A DNA stretch of 64,000 nt from Colius striatus. Its lineage: Eukaryota > Chordata > Aves > Coliiformes > Coliidae. Shown here piece after piece: positions 1 to 11,527 of the stretch (positions are counted from its first letter, which is position 1; each line of letters opens with the position of its first letter). Made by a program: the position numbers and the translations under genes. Below the pieces are notes generated by a model. That model was given only the letters and a program-made list of their open reading frames with translations. It did not search any database and had not been told where the DNA came from. The stretch covers positions 21,368,501-21,432,500 of the forward strand of contig NC_084766.1 of assembly GCF_028858725.1 (NCBI RefSeq), given 5' to 3'.

Positions 1-580
1 TATGAACCAGCAGTGTGCTCAGGATGGCATCCTGGCTTGTATCAGAAATAGAATGACCAGCATGAGCAGAGAAGTGTTCCCCTGTACTTGGCACTGATGA
101 GGCTGCACCTCTAATATTGTGTCCAGTTCTAGACCCCTCACTCCAAGAAGGACATTCTGATGCTGGAGTATGCCTAGAGATGGACAATGAAGCTGGTGAA
201 GGATCTGGAGAAAAAACTTTATGTGGAGCGGCTGAAGGAGCTGGGGATGTTTAGTCTGGAGGAGGCTGAGGGGAGACATGATCACTCTCTACATCTACCT
301 GAAACAGGGTTGTAGTGAGGTGGGGATTGGTCTCTTCTCCCAGGTAATGGGAGAATTCTCTCAAGTTGCGCCAGGGGAGGTTTAGATTGGACTTTTTCAC
401 TGAGAGGGTTTCATTGGAACAGGCTGCGCAGGGAAGTGGTGGAATCACCATCCATGGAGATATTTAAAAGCTGTGTAGATGAGGTGCTGAGGGACATGGT
501 TTAGTGATGGGCTCAGCAGTGTGAGGTTTGTGGTTGGACTTGATCTTAAAGGTCTTTTCCAACCAAAATGATTCTATGAT
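1..580 (+). mobile_element. CR1 retroposon fragment, old, cut by window start
   Basis: The stretch reads as a decayed CR1 non-LTR retroposon in plus orientation. It has the recognisable order of the CR1 pol C-terminal region (a block like 'ggagctggggatgtttagtctggagg' near 239-265), then a 'gcgcagggaagtggtggaatcaccat'-like block near 425-450. It ends with the CR1 3' tail near 565-580 (ttggacttgatcttaaaggtc, then attctatgat). The 5' end is outside the window. All frames are broken, so it is a dead copy. Divergence from the copies at 37 and 53 kb suggests an older subfamily. Confidence 0.85.
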
Positions 581-3500
581 ACACAAGGTATATAGATGGG
601 GCAAATACTGATATTAATACTGGCAACATGTAACCTCTTAAATATTGACAAGAGAAACTGCCAGGGGTTTCCATCTTTTGAAAGGACAATCTGAGGTGGT
701 GCTTTTGGAAAAACAAAGACAAACTGGTTGTGACGTGCCTCAGGGCTACTCAAGGTGAGCCAGGATGGGGAGGGAGCATGCAGGGTTTCAGCACACAGCA
801 AAACTGCCAAGTGCCACAACCTTGCTCCTTTCATGAAGCAGGAGGAGCAGAAGTTTAGGAAATCCTGCTACAAATGAGGGGAAGTGGTTGTCTCGGACTT
901 CCAGATAAATCCTTCTCAAATATATGGACTGGTACAAACTACACTGAGAGAAATGGACCGAAAGGATGTACCTAGTGTTTCACTTCACCTCAGCTGCAAA
1001 GAAAAGTGCATACAATGCATGTCCAGACTCCCATTTGACAAAGTAATATCTAAAGTAGACATTTAAAGCTCTGTGTGGACTAAAATTCTCTATTGCGTAG
1101 TTGTAGTTGTCTACCTCTGGGCTTTGTGGTACTTTCAGCATAAACTGCATACCTAAAAATGGTGCTATTGTGTTGGGGAAGGAAAGACAAAAAAGAGGAT
1201 GAGAATACCAGTGCCTTTCCATCCCAGCACCAGCAAGGAAATGTAACTGTTTTTACAAACAACCTTCATTGCTCTAAATGCATCATAAGAGAACTGATGC
1301 AGAGACCTAAAAGGCCGATTTTGGAAGGAAATGCAGTCTAAATGAGCAAAGATTCTGCTTTTGATTGTATGGTCAGATTCTGAGGTCTCCAAATTAGCCC
1401 ATCAGGCCATTATTAATTAATATCCCACTGGAGTAAATATCTTTATTTAGTTAAACTTAAATAGGGCTTTAGGAGTTACCAGTTTAGGTCAACAATGTAG
1501 ACTTACTATAAGGGTAAACTTTTTGCTAAAATTCAGTGATTGCTAAAACTTTTTGTTAACTTGAAAGGTGCTCAAGGAGGACAGTTTAGTGAATCAGATC
1601 CAAGAGATATTGCACCATGCTCAAGGTAGATGTTATCAAGAAGGATCATTTATATTGGCAGTCCTTCAAAGGTTGCCATCAAATCAGGTTAGGCCCACGG
1701 AGAACTCCTACTTTATTCTGGGCATGGCTTCAAAGTCTGCAGCCACACAGTCAGAAGACAACTGTTAAATTTTAACTGACATTACAGGGTTTTTTTAATC
1801 TATTGAACTCAGATAACCTGTGATTGCAAATACGTAGACATCTGCATGTTAGTAAACACATGAAGGTTGGTCAAGAAAGTTCTGCTCCCCCTGGTTTGGA
1901 ATGCAGCTTTTTTAGTGAAAAATGTGAATGATTTCACCTTTAATGGATTGTAAGAATTTTTTTCTCCATTGTTAGTTAAGTATTATGCTGGTGTGTTTTA
2001 GAAAACAAGCAAACAAGAAGTTAGCAGTGTTTTTTACCTTCTTTTCTTCTATTTGCACACAAGTGAGAGGAAGGAAAATTAAGGAAAAAAAAAGTTCTTT
2101 TTCACAACTTGTGAACTACTGTTTCAACTCTGCATCGGGCACATGACCCACCATTCATCAGCCTGAGAAGCTGGTACAGACCTCTGCCAGTCAGCAGGCT
2201 TGGATTTAAAAAAAGAAATAGCAGTACTTGTTTGCATTTGTTTACAAAACGAACTTTGCAGGTCAATCACATAAACAGAGCACCAGTCCCAGCAAATAAT
2301 GTTGGCATTTAATTTACCCCCACTGGGTATTTAGATATTTGCTTATGTGATGGAGCATTTGCTTCTGCTTTCTGCACTCTCCAGACAAGGTTTCTGCAGT
2401 TTCCCCAGTTACTTTTGCTTGGAGGCTGGGGAAAGACATTCATTGCAATTTTAACTGAAAAATGGTCCTTATACTCCTCTTTTTGTGTATGTGATATTTT
2501 TGTTTGGTTTTCTGTTTGTGAAAGTTGAGTGAAAGTTTGAGAGGGAAGGCTGGCAAGATGCACTGAGTATTTCTGAACCCTGATTCTTTCAGATTCAAAA
2601 GTCTAATGCAGGGTACTCCAAAGCAAAAGCAGTGAAGTGGTTTGCTTCTGAGGAGAGGGGGATCTGCCATGCCATCTGGAGGCAGGTCTCTGGCCACATT
2701 GATTACAGCATAAGGCTGGAACTATGTACATTAAAAACATCATTTTCACCATCTCTATAAGGGAATAATGTACCAGAGGGGAAAAGGGGTTTTTTATTCT
2801 TTACACGAGGGACACGTCAGCTGAGTCTCAGATTTTGTTTATGGGGAAAAAAGGTCAAACATACTTGGTAATTTTAGCCAACTTAGTTTTATTTATTTTC
2901 TTTTGGGAAAGCTTTAGCATGTATGTAGCATGGCTCTGTAAAGCTGAGAATCCTCATTCACCCATATCTCCAGTCTTCCTTCCTGAGCAGCAATTTGTCT
3001 GCCCTGTCACTGACTGAACATTAGTTATTCTAAAAATGTCCTCTTTGTGTCTAAAGGGATTTGGTCTGGCTGCCTGACAGCAGGATGCAAAAAACAGCCC
3101 CCAGCTTGCTCTCAATCTGCCACATGCCAGCGTGGAGCCCAGGCGACCCTGGTATCCCATCAAATATGCTGGCAAGCTGCACCAACTCTGCTTCTGGAAA
3201 TTGCCAAAGGGAGGGATGGGAAGGATATTCTACTTCTCATAGAAGCCGTATGTGCAGCCAGCTAGGTGCTGTAACCTGAATGCTTGCAGCACACAGATGG
3301 ACAAAGAGGCTGCCTAGACCTAATCGATGTACGGTCTACAAAATAAATATTTGAACTGAAGCAGGCTTTTTCAGGCACTCCTCTTGTGCAACATGCAACA
3401 TACACTGACTTCCGTCCCAGTGACACAGCAAACTAGAAAGTGTGCCACCAGATGCACATGCCCTCGTGTTTCAAGATACCTTAAAAATTGCAAAGATCTT

Positions 3501-4354
3501 CATAAGCTTCAGTTCTATACCTATGACACCTGATCATCCTCCGTAGTCAGGAGAGGGGCATATTTTCTATAAGTTTCTAAGCATTGCTGAAGTTTGCCAT
3601 CATGGTTACAGTTGTACTTGAAGAGATTTCGTAATTCTTAAAAACTTTTTAAAACAACAGCCTAAATGATGCATCAATATTTTTTTTCCCGTGAAGACCA
3701 ATACAGCAGCACACCCCACAGAGAAAGAGGGGTTGCACAAGGCTCTCTTGTACTGTATTTCCTCTTTCAAAGTATTTCTATTTCTTCAAAGACATATTTA
3801 TGCAGTTAGAAAAAATGTATCAGTGGGTCTTCTTTCTGTAGGTTTTTCCTACATGGTTACAAAGTTACACAAAAAATATATATTTCTCTTTTTTTCAGTT
3901 TACAGAGGCCAAAAGAATGTAACAAAAATCATGAGTGAAAGATACTTAAGTTCACTGCACCATAGGCCCCATTCAGCAGTGGGCTTTTATAAAGTATAAG
4001 AAAATATTTTATGTAGAATAGACTATTAATGAAAATATAATTATTAAAAATAATCTGCTATAAACACATTACAGCTTAGAGCAGAGCTTTTGCTGAGTTA
4101 GTTCCTAGTTAGATAAAATGGTGGTGTTTAGAATAATGTCTATTTTTATTTCAAAATTGTCATTGATGGAGCATCCACCATAGTCCTTAGCAAATTGCTC
4201 CAGTCAGATGGTCAAAACTGCAGGTTATTTAAATCATTTAGTATCAGCTTCTAGTTTTTTAATGTTGTCACACAGCTAAGTTTCTGGTCCTTCTAGTCCA
4301 GTCTACTTCTATTTCAATCTCCATGTAGGGACTCAGAAACCACAGTCAACTTTG
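581..4354. other. Intergenic, no feature recognised
   Basis: AT-rich single-copy-looking sequence. I see no exon-like reading frame, RNA gene or recognisable repeat beyond short A or T runs (for example near 2080-2095). Short open frames here are of the length expected by chance. Confidence 0.5.
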
Positions 4355-4700
4355 CACAGAATCACAGATTCTCAGGTGAATGTTGGGCAGGAACCCTGCA
4401 GTTCATGTCCAAGCCCCCTTCTCAAAGCAGGGACACCTACAGGCAGTCCAGGCTGGCTTTGGATATCTCCAAGGGTGGTGACTCCGAAATTTCTCATGGT
4501 GACCTCTTCCAGTGTTTCGTTACATCACAGTGAAAAAGTTTTCTTTGTTCAAGGGGAATTTTCTGTGGTTTTCCAAGTTTTGCCCATTGCCTCTTGTTCT
4601 GTCATGGTCCTGTTACTGCAGAGTCTGGCTCATTCTTTACTCCTCACCACAATCATCAGGTATTTATAAACAATTATATGAAGTTCAATTATTTACTCCC
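4355..4700 (-). mobile_element. CR1 retroposon fragment (minus orientation)
   Basis: Begins with the reverse complement of the CR1 3' tail (cacagaatcacagattctcag) and continues through blocks typical of reversed CR1: the 'tccaagccc' block, 'ctccaagggtggtgactcc' near 4468-4487, 'ttccagtgtttc', and 'cccattgcctcttgttctgtc' near 4583-4603. The 5' (distal) boundary is fuzzy. An open frame of about 105 codons across it is a by-product of the repeat and is not taken as a gene. Confidence 0.8.
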
Positions 4701-7700
4701 TGTGATCTCAAACTCTTTTTGGAATCTCTTTCTTCCCCTTCAATGACTACCACTTGGTTTCTTCTGTTTTTGACAAATTCATTCCCATTAGCAAATATGC
4801 ATTAATCTCTCAACTTGTTAGCTCATGCAGATTGAATTGTGGCAGGGGGTTGGCTACATTACAGTTTGCCAGTTTTCCATCTTCATGGTAAATTGTCATA
4901 CATGAATTTAAATTGTTTCTGTGTTCAAGATTTGTTGAAGTGGTTCAAGTGGAGGACCATAGCAAACTTGCTTTTGTTCTTACTCTGAAGTCTGTGTTCC
5001 TACACAGTGTAACAAGGGAGAAGAGTGGAAATGGCGAAGATGCAAAGGAAGAAGGGATCCTGTTGGGATGACTTAGTTTGGTCACAGATTTGGGAGTTCA
5101 TAATAATTTGCAGTTGTTTACTACTGTCATTTGATGTTTCCACACTAAGAGATTTTACTTGCAAGATCTTTCAAAGGGATGGTTTCTGCTTGCATTAATA
5201 CAGCTTTGTTATTCAAAAGAGAGATTAAGATAGAAATTAATTGACAGTCTACCCACAGTTGCGCTTTACGATTCATAATGCTTCACATGAACAGGAACAA
5301 TTTGTTCTATAAAGTTGCTCAGGTTCCATGAATCTATAGTTCTTTAATAGATAGGCCAGTGACTCAAGGATATCCTGCTATAAGATGCTGTATTCATGGC
5401 TCACAAAAGCCCACTAAAGTCACGACCAAAAAGCATGAGTCACTTCTGTGTGAGCACTGTGTGCTTCATCCATACACTGGGCTTCTGTCTGACTGCTTTC
5501 TTGTTAGGGGGAACTCGAAACGTGCCTCATCTCCCTGGAAAACTGAGCTGCTAATATGCAACCTTAGGTTGTTGAACTCAGCCTGAACCCTATTTATTTT
5601 TACTTCTGCACAGAGGACACGAATTATCCTTCTGACACCAGAGCTGAGTAAGTAGATGCACTCCATGTGACCACATTCCTTCTATTGCAGGAGATAGCAG
5701 CAGAATCCAGTGCTTCCTCTCAGCTCTCTGTTCCTATATATAATGCTGCGTGGCATGGATATGCTTACATGGTCATGTGGGAAAAGGATCATGTAGCTTG
5801 AGAAAAAGTGTGTAGGAGTGAATTATCCTTGAATAGAGAGAAGAGCGTCCACAGGAGTTCACAGTCGAGCAAAGCTGGCAGGCCTTAGCTGAGAAAAAAT
5901 TGCATGAGTTGCATATGGTCTCTTATGCCATGTGCAGTACCAACAAAAAAGATATTGGATCCCAAAAATGCCAAATACTTAGATTCAGATATAAATGAAA
6001 GGCATATTTTACAAACATGAATCTCACCTGCACACTGGGATTTGGGCTGGTACTATGTAACTGGTGCCTCTTTTTTTATTCCTTAGTAGAATCTGAAGGG
6101 AAGGAAAGGCAAAACTCTTTCTCCTCTCCTGAAAGCAGCAGTGTGAGACTTGTTGCTGTGATGGTCCCTGTATCTTGAACAAATTAAGAAACTGAAACCT
6201 TCTTGGAAGTTATCATAAAACCTAACAGAAAGGGCTGTCATGCTGCACATTTAGTCAGGTGTCAGGAAAGCCCTTACTGTCAGGTGTGATTTACTTCAGT
6301 TAGAAACCTGGCTTATAGCAGGAGGAGAGCTCCTTAGACTGCAGTGCTGGTTTCCATGATTTCTCAGGGCAGCTCCCGCAGCCAGGTTGTGCTCAAGCAT
6401 GCAAGAAGTTACTTTATGTGCTAATATTGGAAGGATGGCAACTCAGACGCTAAGGAAAGTAGCATGACAGCCAGTAAGGTTCTTTCAGGTCTTATGGTTC
6501 AGGCCTGGAATAGCAGAAGTCCTAGGTGCTCTTAGATTCTCAGTTTTCTTCATCTTACCTCCACGTCTTCTTTCTTCTGAGCCTGCAGAACCACTGCAAT
6601 GCCGTCCAGTAACAGGGATAAAAAAGAGAGGCAAAGGGGAAGTGCTCAGTATCTGGGATTGTTGAATGGTGGTAACCAAACACGACCAGGTCTGAGACTT
6701 GCTTCTAAAAAATCATTAGGTGGTCTCCAAAAAGAAAAGTGTTGTGTTCAAGCCTCAGTCACTTGTCTGTCTTTCTTACCAGCTCCCTCAGTAGCTGCTA
6801 GCTTTTTCTTTCACAGTTTCTTTTGTGATGTCCCAGAAGGGTGATTTTAATTGTGCTGTCAAGACGCTGGGCAACATTCAGTCCTTATTTGGTCAAATCA
6901 GTAAACGCTATTTCTCAGCTGGGCTTTCTTAGTACTTTCATAATTCTTTGCTGTTGTTCATAAGAGGTTTCCTGATGTTTATCCCATTTTAAGAAAACAA
7001 TTTGAGCCAGCTATGCATACAAACTCCAGAAATCTCCATGTCTTCTAATGGCCTTGAGACTCAATTCCTTTAGTTCTGCTGTGGGCTGCAGCAAAATAAA
7101 ACGATCTCTGAAAGGAATCAAAATGGAGCTTGATTTATTTGGTCAGGGTTCAACCTTACCCATAGCACAATGTAGCCCTTCTCTCCAGAGCTGACTAATA
7201 TCCACATAATAACAAGTTGCCTTTGCAGAGCAAGCTGAGCTGTGCAGTGGTAACACCAAGTCTTGACAGGGGTTGCTAACAAGCAGAGAGAGAGAACACT
7301 GTGAGAGCAGCTCATAGCAAAAGAAGAGCTGCAGGAGATCAGAGGGAAAAGAGAAGAAGATTAGTATAATCAGAAACACTTGAAAATTGTACAGATGTTA
7401 TTAAAAGGAGAAAGAGCTTTTTAAAAAATGAAGGAAAAGGGTAGCATGAAAAAAGCAGCAAGTTCTCAAAAGCTGGAGTGAATGAGCTGTGTACACAGTG
7501 TCTGAGAGAGGAGGAAAGCAGACAAATGCAATGCTCTTTCTGGCTAGAATCAGTCCTACATGGTATTGCAGCACATGGATTAAAAAGTCTGGACTAGATC
7601 CAGTAGTTGCAAAGAGAATACAAGGTGGCAGAAGCAGGAATTAATTTTATCGCTGAGCTTCCATAAGCTCAGCAACTTTCTCCATACGATCTAGTAATTG

Positions 7701-8494
7701 CTATCTGCAGAAAATGTCCCAAGATGAATTTCAATTGCCTGAAACATAAGTGATTCATTTGTCTTTGGGAGAGATGGTCACTTTCTGAGATCAGACTAGG
7801 TTTTTTATTTATAGTCAAATAATTCGATTTACAATGTTTGAATTGTAAATACAGATAAACTTTTCTCATCCCTCCAGCAAAGCTGTCTGTTACAGACAGT
7901 TCAGCAAATATTTATCCCTTTTTTTCAAACATCCTGAAACAAAATTTATTCACCAGTAATGAGAGAAGTACTACTAAACGGACTTGTGAAAACCAACTGT
8001 ACTTGTCACCAGTAAAATTTCAAACAAGTTACAACATAGAGCTACTTTTCCATTGCTAATGTGATGAAGGTAACAATGAAAATGCCAACAGTAACTTATT
8101 TGGGTGGGAAAAAACCCAACTCACCAAGCTGAAAGACAAGAAAATAATTTGCACGAGTAATTTTAGCAATCCTGCATTACTTTTTAAGAGCCAGACATTC
8201 CAGCCATGGCTGAATGTTAGAGCAAGGCATGTTCCCTAGTGCAGTGAACTGAAACCCTAACCCAATAGCATGCAGTTAACAGTATCAGCTGCTTCTCAGC
8301 ACGTATGAGACATGGTTGTCAACTTTGGCGGCAGAAGCTACAACGCTTATGTTACCTGGAAGCATCCTACCCACCATAACTTGCAGGAATTGTACATACT
8401 TTCAAATAATTATAGGGTGCTTTATGAATGTATAGTTGACAGAGACTAAAGAAGGGCCTGTTTTTCAAATAGTGAAACCTATGAGTCTGAAAGT
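4701..8494. other. Intergenic, no feature recognised
   Basis: No gene, RNA or clear repeat was recognised in this AT-rich stretch. Confidence 0.5.
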
Positions 8495-8665
8495 CACAGA
8501 ATCTCAAGGGTTGGGAGGTACCTCGAAAGATCATCCAGTCCAATCTCCCAGCCAGAGCAGGACCACCTAGAGTATGTCACAAAGGAACTCGTCCAGGTGG
8601 GTTTTGAATGTCCCCAGAGAAGAAGACTCAACAATCCACCTGGGCAGCCCATGCCAGTACATAGG
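8495..8665 (-). mobile_element. Short CR1 fragment (minus orientation)
   Basis: Reversed CR1 3' end: 'cacagaatctcaagggttggg', then 'tcatccagtccaa', then 'ctcaacaatccacctgggcagcc'. Only the last 170 bp or so of the element is present, which is the usual severe 5' truncation of CR1. No coding potential. Confidence 0.85.
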
Positions 8666-9471
8666 TGACACTTTTGAACAGCAGATACAGGTGACATTTC
8701 AATATAATTTTACAATACAAGTGCTGAATTGTACAGTCTACAATTACCATGTATGTATGGCAGCAAATTACATATTGCTGGGTTTTGATAGATATTTAGG
8801 TGTACCTTTAGATTTGCAGATAGAAACATGTAAGCTACTTGCCAACAGAGTATTTGGAATGTGTTTTTACCAGGGCATTTATAAACAGACTAGAAAGAAA
8901 ACCAAACTAGGTTGCTTTTAAATGTTCTGCCCTGAAGAGTTATTACAGACAGTTGTTTCAGGCAGCCTACAGCTCACTAAACTGTGCAGACTGCTATCCC
9001 AAAAGAAAATTCAGAAAGATACAGAAATGCACAAAGCAACAACATGTTAAAGCAGAGGGAGATGCAAAATGAACTCCATATTTCAAAATCCTTCAGTGAA
9101 AACTCATCTCCTTCTTGCTCCTGTTAAGAGAGTTGCTGCTGCTCCTTTTACATTAGATGGTCAAGAAAAAAGACCTGAGAAACAAAGTAGAGTATACAGC
9201 TGGAAGGAAAGAGCTTCTGTCAAGGTGGTGTTTGCTGGAGTATGTTCTGTGGATGTATTACAAGGAAACTTTTTACTTCTGAAGGAAATGGAATATCTGC
9301 TTTGTTTTATGCCTGTGATGCTGATGCCTGGGCCCTGCACTGCCCAAACTGAGAATGCCAGGGGAAAATCCCAACAATTGCAGCTACAGAAGCACCCACC
9401 TTGTCAGCACTCCTCTTAACATTAAACCCACTCCTAAACAATATTAATAGCTCAGGACAGTCCAGTTTTAA
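8666..9471. other. Intergenic, no feature recognised
   Basis: Unremarkable sequence between a CR1 fragment and the LTR element. A plus-strand open frame of 116 codons (9069-9419) shows no family resemblance that I recognise and no exon signals, so I do not call it a gene. Confidence 0.45.
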
Positions 9472-9476
9472 CTATC

Positions 9477-11522
9477 TGTAGTGGTTTTGCCTAGGCCAGG
9501 TTTTTTGGTAGTGGTGGGAGCTACAGAAGTGGCTTCTTTAAATAAAGATCTGCCAGAAGCTTCTGTAGCTGATAGGTCTAGGGCCAGTCAGCTCCATGAT
9601 GGACCCCACAGCTGATCAAAGCCTGGCCAATTAGTGATGGAGGTAACACCTCTGTGAATAATATATTTAAGAAGGAGAAAAAGTTGCTGCGCAGTTACTA
9701 AACAGCAGCGGCAACAAGGACTGAGAATGTGAAAACATCTCCAGAGACACCAAGGTCAGTGGAGAGGAGGAGGAGGTGCTTAGGCCATGGAAGAAAGAGT
9801 CCCCTGTGACCTGTGGTGAGGACCATGGTGAGGCAGCTGTGCCCTTGCAGTCCATGGAGGCCACTGGGGAGCAGAGATCCACTCGCATCCCATGGAGGAG
9901 CCCACACCGGAGCGGGTGGATGCCTGAAGGAGGTTGTGACTCTGTGGGAAGCTCAACCTGGAGCAAGTTCCTGGCAGCACCTGCGAGCATGTGGGGAGAG
10001 AGGAGCCCACACCAGAGCAGGTTTGCTGTCAGGACTTGTGATCCTGTGAGGGACTCAGGCTGGAGCATCCAGTACCTGAAGGACTGTTCTCCCAGTGGAT
10101 GACCCATGATGGGGCAGGGTGTGAGGAGCTGCCCCCATGGGAGGCCCCATGATGGAGCAGTTTGTGAGGAGCTGTAGCCCATGGGAAGGACCCATGCTGG
10201 AGAAGTTCATGAGGGACTGTCTCCTGTGGGGAGAGACCCCACAGTGTAGCAGTGGGAAGTGTGAGGAGGCCTCCCCCTGAGAAGCAGCAGCAAAGTCCAT
10301 CTGTAATGAACTGACCACAACCCCCATTAGGGATGGAAGGAAGGAGAGTCCTGGCAAGAGGGAGGGGGTGGGGCGAGATGTTTTAAGATTCAATTCTATT
10401 TCTCATCTCCCGTTTCTTATTGTTCCTTTAATAAATCAAACCTTTTTCTCCCTAAGTTGAGTCTGTTTTTTCCATGATGCTAATTGCTGAGCGATTGCTC
10501 TGTCCTTATCTTGACTCACAAACCACTCATTGCATTTCTCTCTCTCTCTCTCTCTCTCTCCTGTCCAGTTTTGGGAGTCATGGCTTAGCAAGGAGACATT
10601 TTTGCTTGGTAACAGGGGGAGGGGGCTGCCATGAAGACGCAGTAAAGAGTTCTTGGACTCTCCCCCAGCTCTTGGGTCAGACCCACCTGCGGCCCAGCTG
10701 GGCCAATCTGGCGCCTCTGCCATCACTATTTAGGGGACGGGAATTTGAAGTGCTGGGGAGGAGGTGTAGGAGTGATACAAGATGGAGGCGACCACACAGA
10801 CCCCACAGTTAGAGAAGGAGGAAGGAAGGAGGAGCACCAGAACAGAGACCCCTCTGCAACCTGTGGTGAGAATGCAGCCTATGGAGGGCCATGACAGGAC
10901 TGAGAGCCACCAGCAGCTCCGTGTGAGTGCACCTGGATGGGTGAGGGACTGTGTGAGGAGGCGGCCATGGCACAGGCCGTGCTGGAGCCTGCGGGCCGCA
11001 GAGCAGCCCCACACGAGAGGCAGAGAGGAGCTGCAGCCTTTGGGATGAACGCATGTCAAAGCAGCCTGTGCAGGGCTGCCTTGTGTGTGAAGTACTCCAC
11101 AGAGATGCAGGGAGGACTGGTGTGGAGCCCACCTGCCCTGAGGAGGGACAAACAGCAGAAACCATGGAGAATAGACTGTCTGAAACCTCCATTCCCTGCC
11201 CCATTGAGCTGTTCAGCAGGGGAGGAGTTAAAGACACCAGGATCGGGGCTCTGAGCCCAGGAAGAGGGGAGGGGTGGGAAGAAGGTGGTCTTAAAGGGCT
11301 GGTGGTACTCTTCATCGTTGTGCCATTCTGTGTTATCTTGTATTTGTTATGTTTTGGGGTTTTATGGGTATGTAAGAGGCAATTAAGCCCTCCCTTCCCT
11401 TTGGCAATTCTCAGGTCTTTGGTACTTGAGTCTAACCGTAGTCTTTTGTCCCCTGATGGGCCTAAACCACTCACAGAGGGAGTGATATTATGACTTGGTG
11501 GACATCTGGTTAAACCACCACA
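9477..11522 (+). mobile_element. ERVL-like LTR element of 2.05 kb with compound structure
   Basis: The ends are seen directly: it starts TGTAGTGGTTT and ends AAACCACCACA, an 11-bp inverted terminal repeat with one mismatch and canonical TG...CA. It is flanked by ctatc (9472-9476) and ccatc (11523-11527), a 5-bp target-site duplication with one difference. The body contains the degenerate 'gaggagcccacaccagagcagg' / 'ccatgctggagaagttc' repeats typical of a common avian ERVL-type LTR. A polyadenylation signal AATAAA lies at 10430-10435, followed by a U5-like segment with a TC run. The following ~900 bp (about 10569-11470) repeats this general layout with different sequence. No gag, pol or env frame was recognised. 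The family name is recalled from general pattern, not from a database match. Confidence 0.75.
10536..10562 (+). repeat. (TC)n microsatellite
   Basis: About 13 uninterrupted TC dinucleotides inside the U5-like part of the LTR element at 9477-11522, ending at a 'cctgtccag' segment. Confidence 0.9.
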
Positions 11523-11527
11523 CCATC

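Noticed and set aside
9069-9419. 116-codon plus-strand frame
   Set aside because: No family resemblance, no splice or promoter context; length is within chance for a 64-kb window.
10809-11474. 221-codon minus-strand frame, and 171-codon frame at 9667-10182
   Set aside because: Both lie inside the LTR element and are antisense to its LTR anatomy; GC-rich repeated sequence keeps several frames open. No retroviral or host domain was recognised.
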